Below are positions 1 to 12,400 of a DNA stretch of 64,000 nt, piece by piece. Origin of the DNA: Bedellia somnulentella. Lineage: Eukaryota; Arthropoda; Insecta; Lepidoptera; Bedelliidae. The position numbers and the translations under genes were made by a program. The notes below the pieces were generated by a model. It worked only from the letters and a program-made list of their open reading frames with translations. It did no database searches and had not been told where the DNA came from. Position 1 is the stretch's first letter. Every line of letters begins with the position of its first letter. The stretch covers positions 1,612,001-1,676,000 of the forward strand of contig OY755181.1 in the NCBI GenBank assembly GCA_963576735.1, in the 5' to 3' direction.

Positions 1-366
1 ATCAAGATTCGGAGTACTACATCAGAACCAGCCATGCAAGTACCATACAAGTATCAAGATCAAACCGGCGCGGCGCCCACGGGACCACATTCCAGTACTC
101 AGTAGGAATAAATCCTTAACATGTTATATGGTGGGGTTTTGCAACTGTCTTGTTTGTTGTATTCAGTATTAGATCGGTCCCGGCTTTGCACGGTAGCAAG
201 CTTTTTATTGAATTTACAAACTCTCCAAGTAGAAAAGTTGAGTAAAGAGAAAATTAATCCGTGTAATAAAAGATATTTGCCAGAAAAATATCTCGTCAAT
301 ATCGTTACAGCCGTTTTAAAGATTTGACGTTACAGACCGATAGACAGACGAAATATATTTGTGAAA

Positions 367-660
367 ACTTACATATACTTACGACTATCAATCCCAAAAA
401 AATAGCCAGTACTTCATAAATATAAATTATTCAACAGCTTTTATAAGTTTGGTAATGAAGCGATTGTAAAATTAAGATTGGTTGATAATGGGTCCCCAAT
501 CCATCCACATAGCAAAACGATCACTTAAAAAAAAAAAACGATCGAATTGAGAACACTCCTTTTTTTGAAGTCGGTTAAAAATGTTCAGAACCCTAAGTCG
601 CCGTTTAGAATACACAAAAGAAGAAATGGGCTTGTCCTATTCTAAGCCTACAATACACAG
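367..660 (-). mobile_element. SINE-A, degenerate copy
   Basis: Tail-side TACTTACGACTATCAATCCC and head-side TCCTATTCTAAGCCTACAAT are recognisable, but with many changes and an A-rich insert. Confidence 0.5.
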
Positions 661-990
661 TAAAAAAGTCATTTTTGCACTTGTACCGTGTATTCATCCA
701 TTCATTCATGCATTTAAGTTAAAAGCAGTCATTCTAGTATAACACACAGACACTCCAATTAAAGTTATCTGTATAAATGTTGTAAATTACTTTGTGCCAG
801 GCTATGCACTGGTACTTACAATGATAAGGACTGTCTGTGCAATATTTATGTCAACATTACCAAGACACACTGTTTAAACAGTCTTGAGATGCAACAGACT
901 TTATACTTACTTATATGTACCGAATCCTGGCGTAAATTTATTTTAGCTGTGTAGTCTCAACTTGAAAATACACTAACTCTTTTCTTACTG

Positions 991-1200
991 CATACATACA
1001 TACTCACGGCTATAAATCCCTTAACGGGGTAGCCAGAGCTTTGGAATGATAAATTCCTCAGCCACTTTTGGAAGTTGATTGGGGAAAAGATGATAATAAT
1101 AAACGTAAACACTTAAAAAGCCCCTATACCCTTAGTCGCCTCTTACGATCACCCACGGATAGAAATGGGGTAGTGCTATTCTAAGCCGACACTACACGGC
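991..1200 (-). mobile_element. SINE-A copy
   Basis: Runs from a (CATA)n tail and CTCACGGCTATAAATCCC to the 5' end ACACTACACGGC; moderately diverged. Confidence 0.85.
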
Positions 1201-1751
1201 AATTTTCTTACTGCGGGTGTAATAAAAAGATTGCGGCTCTAAAAGATTATTGTACGATTTGGTTTGAGACTCATCATCACCAACCATTATTTTTTTTAAC
1301 ATCTTTTCCTCATATATTTTCAAAAGGTAGATAAGTAACTTCGAATTTTGAAGCTCTTGGCTATCTTTATTTTAAACAAATATCTATAACTGACTTGACT
1401 GTTTTAATTTTACTGGGATATATGATGTAAACTGTGAGAACATATATATTATATGATGAGCAAAATGTATGTTGTTCTACTAATGTGCATAACCGAGAGA
1501 ACAGATGCAATGGCCTCTCGTGTTAACGCTATTAGGAATTTTCAAATGACTCAACTGAAGCAATTACGTCATTCGTGAATTCGTTTGGAACAATAACTTG
1601 TCGACGACAATTATGTCTTTAGAGTAGAATATGCGAAAAGTATTGTACCTGCTTTGTATATTGGTTCTTTTCACTAATAATGGTCCCACACAAGAGAACC
1701 GACGTGACGCTATACATATGTAGTAAGCGTTATGATTGAATTACATAAATA

Positions 1752-2001
1752 ACATACATACATACATATACTCACGCCTATAAATCCCTAGAAGGGGTAG
1801 CCAGAGCTAAGGAATCAGAAATTCCTCAGCCACTTTTGGAAAGTTGGGTGGGGAAAAGATGGTAAAATAAAGGTGGTTGGTGATGGGTCTCCAACCGCAT
1901 CGCCCAATGTTCCCTTAAAAGCCCCAATACCGTAAGTCGCCTCTTACGTACACCCACCGGCAGAAATGGGGTAGCGCTGTTCTAAGCCGGCACTACACAG
2001 C
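1752..2001 (-). mobile_element. SINE-A copy
   Basis: Full length, about 250 bases, from a (CATA)n tail to CACTACACAGC. Confidence 0.88.
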
Positions 2002-2019
2002 AATATAGCAATATACTTA

Positions 2020-2223
2020 CTTACTTATACTTACGCCCATTATTCCCATTGGGGTAGGCAGAGACTATCGATCGCCACTTAGTACGATCTTGACAAACCT
2101 CTCTTGCTTCCCTTACATTCATTATCCTTCTCATACATGCTCTTTTATTCTTCTCACTTCGGACCCCCGCCTTTATAAGAACGTTTTCTATCTGGTCCAG
2201 AAACGTTTTACGAGGCCGTCCTC

Positions 2224-2226
<3 letters not shown>
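2020..2226 (-). mobile_element. RTE-type LINE, 5'-truncated 3' end
   Basis: The translated end matches the copy at 20850-21310: RGRPRKTFLDQIENVLIKAG, then NKRACMRRIM and CQDRTKWRSIVSAYPNG. A (TA)n tract abuts its truncated 5' side. Confidence 0.75.

Positions 2227-2262
<36 letters not shown>
2227..2262. repeat. (TA)n microsatellite
   Basis: An uninterrupted TA run of about 18 units at the edge of the RTE fragment. Confidence 0.9.
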
Positions 2263-2264
<2 letters not shown>

Positions 2265-3268
2265 TAACATACCTGAATTGAAAGTCGGATCAAAATGTGT
2301 CTAATTTTCAAGGACTGAGGCTGCATTCATAATCTGTTTTTTAAGGTTATATACGGCGATAAAAAGGCATGGTCTCGCTAAACTTTCGGCTTGTGATGTA
2401 TGTATCTATTTTAGTAATGGATGTACTTATTTTAGTATAAAAAACAGTAAATCCCGCTCATAAAATAATTCACACGTGTGTTCCGAACATAATAGAGACA
2501 GATGACGGAACATACAACCTACAATATTTGAGAAATCTGTAGTCAATGACCGTTTCTTAGTTTGATTCCAAAATATGTTTTATACAAAGTAATACTCAAG
2601 ATTGATAATAACCTCACTGAGTCTACCTAAGTCTGTTCGGTAATCCTACAACCTTCCTTAAAAGGTGACTCGGTCTGACACATCGCCCACCCGCGCTTTG
2701 ATTTAATAAGCAGATATTATTATAGACTCTTAACTTTTTATGTGATGATCTAATTTGACACTGAGTTGCTTTATTGGGTATTAAAATTTATAAAATAACA
2801 ATGAAAAAATATAAAAAAGTAATACTGCCTCGCTAACGCACAGCTTTTCGAAATCACATTCTATTGCACGATACTTATTAAAATCTTAAACAAGCTTTAC
2901 ACTTATTTCCTCTGTTTATGATCAATTTTTTTTATTTAATGATGATGAAAAGCCAGAACTAAATATAACTAACTAATAAACTAAATATGTTCCCAAGTCA
3001 AGAGTTGGTAAGCGGGAAACTATGAATTAACCACACAAATGCCTGTAGAGAATACACATTGGTGTAAGCCCAATTCATGATTCGAACCACTGTGACTGAC
3101 GTGCTTCCTAGTAAGCTATCACAGTCTTTTTTATCCCTATTTTAATTCCGATGAAAACCCAGTTCCAAAAAATATTACGAAGCCATCTTACTATACGCAC
3201 AGAAGTTCAACTTCAAAAACGAAACATTCGGATAAAGTAATCTATAGCAATCATGTTTTTATTTCCAG

Positions 3269-3416
3269 GCCCGCCACGGCTGGGTCTCAAGCCGTCCAGC
3301 CCGGGCGTGGACGAGGACTGCAACAGCAACACCAGCCTCGCCGGCAGCCAGCACTCGCACGATGACCTCGACGCGCCCTGCGACAACTCTGGTTACTTGT
3401 GGTTTCTTGATTACAA
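3269..3416 (+). CDS. RUSC-like gene, first exon visible in the window (long isoform)
   Basis: A TTTCCAG acceptor precedes it and a GTGAGT donor follows. It enters with two bases of a split codon and leaves with two bases (aa), which the next exon completes with t (Asn). It is GC-rich compared with its flanks and codes a Ser/Asp-rich stretch (SLAGSQHSHDDLDAPCDNSG). No initiator ATG lies in frame, so the gene continues to the left of the window. Confidence 0.75.
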
Positions 3417-6400
3417 GTGAGTTGCGTTATATTTGGTGGTGTAAAGTACCGTGCCGTGTAGTGTTGGCTTAGAATAGCACTACCCCATTTCTTCCGGTGG
3501 GTGTACGTAAGAGGCGACTAAGGGTATGGGGCTATTTAAGCGGTTTTTGGATGATGCGGTTCTAGACCCATCACCAACGATACTTTATTTCTACCATCTT
3601 GTCCCCTACCGACCTCCGAATGTGGCTAAGGAGTTTCCGCTCGCTCTGAAGTTCTGGCTATCCCTTCTAGGGATTTATAGCCGTGAGTATTTGTATGTTT
3701 ATATGTATCAAAAGTCAAAAAAGTTTATTTTTCAAAATTAAGTTAACAACTAACATTTTTTGAACGTCAATTTTTTTTAATTTATCATTATATCGTTGCT
3801 TCGGAAGGTGTTTGTAAAGAGAAGAAGCAACAAAGAAACTCTTTACATTCACATCTTTTCATTTTTTCAAAATATGGTTTGTACAATTTTGGGTCATATT
3901 TTTACTTTATAAAAGATTTTCTATGCGACCAAACCAAACGCTAGTTTGACATAATTAGACTAAATTGTCCATCACAATATTATTGTATGGTATTGTAAAG
4001 TATTTTAGCCATAATTTAAAAACTATACTGATAGGGTATAAATCTCAAGAAAAGTAAGCCAGAGCTTCGGAATCTGAAATTCCTCAGCTAATTTTAGACG
4101 TTAACTGGGGAAAATAATGTAAAATAAAGGATGGTTGGTCATGTGTCTTTAGCCACACAAAAGGCGCCAAAGCTATAAGTCGCCTTGGACGGCTAGTGTT
4201 TGTGTTGGATGATTATCACTGAAACCCACGGAAAGAAATGGGTTTCAGTGATAATCATCCAACACAAACACTATACAGCTAAAATAACTCTGTGGCGGAA
4301 TTTGGAATTTTAAAGTGACAATAAATTTTGCTAGATGCTGATGGAGTAGCAGTAGTGGCTTATTGACTGAATTCTTTTAAACTTTGCTGTGTAGTGTCGG
4401 CTTAGAATAGCATTACCCCATTTCCTCCGGTGGGTGTACGTAAGAGGCGACTAACGGTATTGGGGCTTTTACGGGATTTTTGGGCGATGCGGTTGGAGAC
4501 CCATCACCAACAACCTTTATTTCACCATCTTTTCCCATCGCAACTTCCAAGAGTGGATGAGGAATTTCTAATCTCTAGCTCTGGCTACCCCTTCAAGGGA
4601 TTTATAGCCGTGAGTATAAGTAAGTAAGTTCTTTTAAAGTAATAGGATTATATAAATAGCTCTCCCTAGTTTTGTAAAATCGTATTCCATCACAAGAATT
4701 TCACTCTAGCTAAATTTCTACTAGTAGCGCCACCTAGCGATGTCTCTCTAAACTAATAAAACGCTGACATTGATCCATGAATTGCCCCGAATTCTTTCGT
4801 TTATTTCGGTAACGATTTTCTTCGGTCTACATAATTTAAGTCACTAACCAATAAATAATACAATTTATCACTTACTTTTGGTTGCCAAAAAGTTTGGTTT
4901 AAAAATAAGAAGGGGACTTTCATATAAAATAAAAGACAATTCATCTCGGAGATGTGTATTTTAAAAATGTTTTTCTTTTAGATATGTTTTAGTACAAAAG
5001 TAATTTAAAATCTTTATGTTTATAGTATATCCATTATAGTTGATTGCTGGCTCAGAATTACCTAATAAATAAACATTTTCCGTTTCAGTCCTGTACTCCG
5101 CGAAAGCTCCTACCACCACACGTCAGTATTGTCCTCCGTGTCAGCATCGTACAAGGGGATTGGCGATCTGACATCAAGGTTCGAGTACACATCTCGCTAC
5201 AACGACCTCGCGAGAGATCTCGACGCCAATCTCGCCGAGGCTGACATGGAGAGTTTCCGAACTGAGGACATACACGCGCTTCTTATGACAGCGAACTTAC
5301 CTCATGATGCCAATACGCCACACGATGAAAGAAACCTTGATGTGAGTATTTAATTTAATATATTTAATAATTTCTGGACAAAATTCCAATAAAGTCTATG
5401 GAAATGTAATTAAGATAACTCATGCGTTCCTAGTTGATTCGAGAGTCTCATGATAAAGTTAATAATGCGAAAAGATGATTTTACATGTTAATATTACGTC
5501 AACCGGAATGATAATCACTTTCAAGAAAAGATATTAAGTAAAAATATTATCTTCTTTTTAATTGAATTATTTCCCTTCACTGAATTTCCCTCAATAATTC
5601 ATATTTTCCATGACGTACTTTATAAACTCAAAAGTACATTCAATTAATTTTACTAAAACATTGCATAATTTTTTTTTACTAAATCTACATACCACATTGA
5701 TGTTAATTTATCTTGTTATTCTTAAGTGGTGTAATTTTTATAAGATTTTTGCTCATTTTTGCTTAAAGTTTTTTCTTTTTTTTTATTCTCGCAGTAAGTT
5801 TAAAATTTGTTTATTGTTATAATACATTGCAGAGTAATCCTTGTGGCGAAATGATCGCTAGCATATCGAGCTCTCTGATGGAAAAATTTCATTTCGACTC
5901 TCTCAGTGCAGACAATAGTACAAAGGTTCGCTTCATTTGGTGTTTGATGTTTCACTACATTTCATTGTATCATTTCTATTCTAAACATCAATCGCAATAA
6001 CTGAGATGCTACTCACTGATCATTTTCATCATTTTTATGTTGTTTTTACTAAGATTGTAGATTTTTTATTGTCATGTGAATTATAACTTTGTCATAGTTT
6101 TTTATACTACTTTTTATTAAACATAACCGTGAAGAAGAACATCTAGATTGTATAGATTAGAATATATATTTTTTACCTTTAAAGTATCTTACAGTAAATT
6201 AACCTTCGGGTCTACTCGTTGGGTTATACTAGACTAGAGCTAATGTAGAGCTGTAGAGTCAAATTAGTACCAAGTGCCGCCAATAGATGGCGTTATAGTG
6301 TGTCAACGTCTGAGGTATTCTGTACCGAAACAGTTAAAAATACAATCAAATAGACTAAAACTAAATTTCAAAGACATATTCAACACAACAAACAATTACA

Positions 6401-9400
6401 AGCAATAAATTTAAATAACCCCTTCATAAATAAGCACATACATACATACACATACTCACGGCTATAAATCCCAAAAAGAAACTCCTCAGCCCCATTTGGA
6501 AGTTGATAGGAAACAAGATGGTAGAAATAAGAAGTATCATTGGTGATGGGTCTCCAACCGCATTTTCTAAAAACCGCTCACAAAAGCCCCATACCCTTAG
6601 TCGCCTCTTAGGGCATCAGTGTATAGAAAGGTGTAATGACATTCTAAGCCGGCACAACAAAGCAATAAAAAATAATATTAGCTTTAATTTCGTTTAGTTC
6701 AGAAATGTTATGGAAAGTAGTTTAATGGATTGATTTTTCAGAGATTATTTTAACCAATCTTTTTAATATGCATTTTTAGTTATGGTGTATATAAAAAAAT
6801 ACTTCCGTTATTATATAAAAAAAATATATCTTAAAAAATGCACAAAAAATGCAGCCAATCTGCTTACATACGCATGCATTTATAACAGCTCTTACGACAG
6901 AATCCTATAAAGGCATAGTCGACTAGAATAAAAATTTAGTCAGCTACATTTGTAAGTTGAGAGGGTATATGATAAAGATCACTCGCAATTGCAACGGGTT
7001 TTTTACCAATTCGCAAACTATCCAACACCTACTAGAAGAATTTCTTTAATGTTCTCAAAGCGAAAAATACACGGGAATCCAAAGTAAATCAATATATTTC
7101 TGTTGTCTGTCAATTGTTTAAACTGTCTGTGTAGTAATAATTATTTATCTTATTTTTTGTCAATTAGTAAGATTAACGATCGATTTCTGAATTGAGTTTT
7201 CAAGCTGAGAACGACTTGAGTATCGTTTTGTCTCATTCAGTTGTTAAGATTTCAATGCGACAGAACGATACTTAAGTTGTTCTCAACTGGAATACTCAAT
7301 TCAGAAATCGGGCGTAAGCATAGGACTGGTAGCGACAAAATCTACTTAGTTCAGAAATTTTGGTGTCATTAATTATTTTAACTAATATATTATTTATTAA
7401 GTATTTATTATACATTATTAGCTGTGTAGTGTCGGCTTAGAATAGCACTACCCCATTTCTTCTGGTGGGTGTACGTAAGAGGCGACTAACGGTATTGGGG
7501 CTTTTAAGGGATTTTTAGGCGATGCGGTTGAAGACCCATCACCAACAAGCTTTATTTTACCATCTTTTCCCCATTTAACTTTCCAAAAGTGGCTGAGGAA
7601 TTTTTAATTCCCATCTAGGGATTTATAGCCGTGAGTATATATATGTATGAATGTATGTAATTACAGAGTATTCATTTAATACTTCCATTAGTTAAATCGT
7701 TTAATTAATAATTCTTTTTCAAGTGGTATGAAAAATAAAGTAAAAAAGTATTGAAATCAAATTATGATTAGATTAATTAGTAAAATACTATTTGTAGGAA
7801 ACGATTGTAAAGAACACGTTATGAAAGTGTATTAGTTTAGTAGTTAGTAAATCAGAACATATTTTTGAAGATTATATGTGCCGAAAAAGTGCTCATACAA
7901 TACTCCTTTTCTTTACAAGTATTTATCAAATATCACACTACCCTATTTCTGGTCGTTATAGACAACTTAGAGATATTATCGACCAAAATTTTTTTTATAA
8001 TCAGCTCTGTAAAATAATTTCTTCAGTTAAATAGTTCTAAAGCCCTGTCCGACACCTTGCGTTGGAATAATGTAAAGAAAGAAAGAAAAACGTTTATTCG
8101 CCATTTGTAGGCACAAGAAGAACAAGTAACATAATACAAAATATAATTTACAACTTAATTTTAACAACATTTAAAATAAATTAGTTATAAAATAAAAAAT
8201 TCTTTACTGCATCTTCATTTAATTTATTTTGTGTTTGTGTTGTTAAGTGCTGTGACTACGTTAAAAAGAGAGGGTGAGAAAGATTGAGTTTATTGATTGG
8301 TTGATTGAGTTCAAAAAACAAAGATTTATCTTTTTACTTTGAAATAAATGATTATTTTATTTTTATTTTATTTGGTCCCTTTCAGTAAATCAGTAAATAA
8401 CATTATTATGTTGCTTGTTTTTGACTTAGGTAATTTCACAGATATCTTAAAAATATTGTATCCTGTTGCTCTGCGCTACCTTTTACTTAACTTACTTATG
8501 CTCAGACCCTTTATTTTAATATTTATTAAATATGAAATTGTTAAACTCATTCCTGTATTACCTTCTCAAAACGATCAATTAGAAAATATATATTCATTCA
8601 TTATATTAAAAAAAAACAAAAACTACTGCGGGCTTCGTTTTCATTAACTGCACATTCTTCTTAACATTTTGTTTAGTATGTACTCATCTAAAATTTCAAG
8701 TAAAATAACCAATTGAGTAAAAATGTACAAAAATGAGGATAACTTTACTAGATTGATAATTACATCACTCAATCTATGAATCCCTACAGTCAGTCATTAT
8801 TATAAGTTGACCCGACCGGAAAACATTCTAAAGCTTACCAAGTTCATATGTACCTATAACTTTGTGCTGCGTAGTCTCTATAGTTTCGTAAATAAATAAC
8901 CATGCCATACAGACATACAGACATGACAATACTAGAAGTAGTGTTTTGTTATTGCAATGCAAGTATAATTTAGTTCTTTGAGCTCTTTTATAAACCAATA
9001 AATTAATCGCAAAATAGTAGCCTATTCGTTTTCACTGACTTACAGCATAAAAATGCATTATTCTCCTGTTATCAGAAATGATAAGTCTTGTCAGTTCCCT
9101 TCTTATCTCCAACACGATAAATACCGATGTAATGACTCGGTGACCTAATTTTAATTTGCTAAAATGTTTGATGCAAATAAGACTGTATGTATGTTGGGTC
9201 TCTGGGATAAGAAGTGGTGGGAGACCGCTCAAAACCGTCTGGAGTGGAAGAAGGGGAGAGAGGCCTTTGCCCAGCAGTGGGACATAAATGGCTAATAATA
9301 AATAATAAAATAAAGACTGTATGTAATAATTAAGTCCTCCTACAACGGCTAGTGTCTTAATATGAATTAAGTGGTGAAATTGTGTCATTGATTATACAAC

Positions 9401-12400
9401 GTGAAGTTTTAAAAGGTCTTCGGAGTCGAACACAACAAGCCAGCGCTAGAAACGATGCAATGTACTTTACAATTAGAGTTTAGTCTGCGCTCTTTAAAGT
9501 TCAGCACGTAACGCCAGAGAGTGCGTTAGTCCCGAGGGATATACGAGAAGTTTAAACACAATATTAGAAAACTGTTGACGTGTGTGTAAAAGCATACATA
9601 GAGAGCGGTTGCGTCAATCTCATTTACAATCACACGATAAACTGAGCTCACAATGAGTTCCTGACGGCCTAGCACGAACGCTATTTTATCGCCACGATAT
9701 CGGTTAGAATGAGATGACAGTATACGATACTAAGTAAGTGCGAAAGAGATGCCACGCGATATGTAGTTAAAAGGCTGCTCGTTCTAGCTATACTGCTCTC
9801 CCGGGGCTGTGTGCGTGCTCTATATTTATAAATTGTCCTTCTGTGTGGTCGTGCTCACATGCGGGCGGCCATGTGTTGGTTCAATGAAGTCCATCCTGTA
9901 ACTGAGCTGTGATTCTCAAAGTTTACACTTGTAAGAAGTAGATATTATGAGAGATACTGTACTTACAATAGGAGTAATGTTATGGTCTGTTTTTTGTAAC
10001 CTTCATCCTAATTAAGGTCTCATTAAACCCTTTTTTAAACAGGTAAGTTGGCAATTAACATCTCCAATATGTACTTTAACAAGTTGCAACAACATTTTTG
10101 GGTCAACAGTTTTACTATAAATTATAAACAAAATGGTGAGAGGCCTACCCCACGTGAGTACACTGTCCAATTAAAACGTGGGTACTCTGAACACCAGTTG
10201 ACAATAATGTCACGTGATGTTTAGAAGTATTAGTATCTCTGGTACCCCTTCGTAGATGTAAGCCGTGAAAGTCTCAGTTTGCATTTATAAGTACAAACTT
10301 CGACAAAACAGCATTAAGACATGTGAAGTTTGAGAGTCACTTTCAGTAGCTATATTAAAATTAATACACCAATGAGATCCCCGCTGGCCCAGTCTCGCGC
10401 CGAGCTTTCAAGAGAGTTGATGCTCTAAATACGAGAAATGATTTCATTAAAATATTTATCCAGAAATATTGATAGGAAACCAAAGTGTCTATTAGATAAC
10501 TGTGTTTGCGATAGATAAAATTCTACCCGTCTTCAGTCGATCGTTAGTGACTGCAATGAGCACACCACTCCACTGGGATTTTTTTCTAAGTGTTGGTGTT
10601 CTGAGTAATATAGTGATTCAGTGATCGTGTGTTAAACTGTTGACTGTTAATGAGTGACTTTTCAAAATGGGTGTGACTGATTTCGATTGGGATTCCTCAT
10701 ATAAAGGATACTATTCTGTGAGTCATTTTTTTATCAATTTATTCAATAACATAATGCGGGCAATTACTCCATTGGTGTTTGGGAATATTAACGAGCGGCG
10801 TACACTTACCCGCTCTGTTTCCCGACTCTTATAATTGATGGCTATGTGTTTTATTTTTAACTTTGTTGTTGGTTGGAACAGTATTATTCATACATTCTCA
10901 TTGTACCTACTCATGTGAGATATCAGCTAACTTTGTAAATATTATTCACTTACTGTCAATGTTTACAATCTGTTATCGTTATGTCTTTCATTAATTTGTT
11001 TTCTCAAGTAAGCAAATCGTCAATAAGTTTTAGTTAATTAAGTAAATTTAATATTAAATCTCATATCAATGTAATAATTTCATATGTACATAACCAAAAT
11101 AGGATAGAATAGAAAACTCATTATAGAAGCTGTGTTGTGTCGGCTTCTAAATTCATTAACCCGTTATAAGAGGTATTGGGGCTTTTTAAGGGATGATTTG
11201 GCCATTAGGTTGAAGACTGATCACCAGCAACCTTCATTATACCATCTTTTGCTCACAAAACTAAAAATTCTAAGGTTCTGGTTACCCCGTTTTAGGATTT
11301 ATAGCCGTGAGTATTTGTATGTTTCTATGAAGTGGTTAACCTACTATCTAGAACTCAATTTGACTAAAATGCTAGAACTCTATTTGAACGGTCTGTGCAT
11401 ATGTAGGCAATTTACTATCACTCGTATACTCGTATATTACATATAAAATTTATAGGGGATATGACCTAAATAGAGCAGGAAACTAACATTGATAATATTT
11501 TTCGTCTGCGTCACCGTAGTAACTCTAGAACTGATATTACGCTTTATATAAACAACGGGTTGGCAGATACTCACCATTCAAAGAATGACAGATCATTTAA
11601 TGTTATTTATTACCCATTACCCTATATTAAACGTTAACACATGCTTAAATGACAACTGTAGTATAGTTACATATTCAAAAACGTGCTATTAGTTTATAGG
11701 TTAAATTAAAATAAGAATCAACCGTGCAGCCCAGTGGGTAGAACACTCGGTTATCGTGCAAACGACTAGTGTTCAAATCCTGGGTCGGGCCTACACCAAT
11801 TTGTCTTTTCTAAAGACATATGTGTGGTTAATTTATCATGGTTGTTAACGGGGAAAACATCGTGAGGAAACCCACATGGCTGAGTTGTACTTAGTCATGT
11901 GACAGTGTATTCGTACAAAAACGGCGATAGGCCTGCCCCCTATCACGTGAGTACACTGTCCATGCAAAACGTGGGTACTCTGAACACCATGTGACAAAGT
12001 CACGTGATGTTCAGAAGTATTAGTACCTCTGCCAACCCCTTCGGGGATATTCGGCGTGAACGTTTATGTTATGTTATGTTATGTTAAAATAAGAATCATT
12101 GCTCTTGCTTCTATACCTTGGAAGCGGGACTGATATATTAAGAAACTTGGTCTTTAACTTTTTTAAAGCTTAATTTTTTTTAACCAATGGGATTAGCCGA
12201 CACTACTCAGCAAATTGCTGTGTAGTGTCGGCTTAGAATAGCACTACCCCATTTCTTCCGGTGGGTGTACGTAAGAGGCGACTAACAGTATTGGGGGCTT
12301 TTAAGGGATTTTTTGGCGATGCGGTTGGAGACCCATCACTGACAACCTTTATTTTACCATCTTTTCCCCACACAACTTTCCAAAAGTGGCTGAAGAATTT

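Larger units (their letters stand above)
1..3268. other. Upstream or intronic region, no gene recognised
   Basis: AT-rich DNA holding three SINE-A copies (one degenerate at 367-660), one RTE fragment and a (TA)n tract. No exon with convincing borders was seen; it is probably intron of the RUSC-like long form. Confidence 0.4.
5926..10666. other. Large RUSC-like intron with repeats
   Basis: Contains SINE-A copies (6436-6663, 7421-7659), an imperfect palindrome (7181-7310), a LINE end (9187-9310), a MITE-like element (9667-9790) and a worn SINE-B (10133-10275). Open frames here, such as 8348-8647, are AT-driven and not supported as genes. Confidence 0.6.

Noticed and set aside
4430..4627. Open frame starting MGVRKRRLTVLGLL, repeated at other loci such as 23373
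   Set aside because: It is the translation of the SINE-A consensus; the frame breaks in most copies and has no splice or promoter context.
8348..8647. 99-residue hydrophobic frame
   Set aside because: Composition follows AT-rich DNA (Phe, Leu, Ile, Tyr); no borders, no start context, and it lies inside an intron of the opposite-type signal density.
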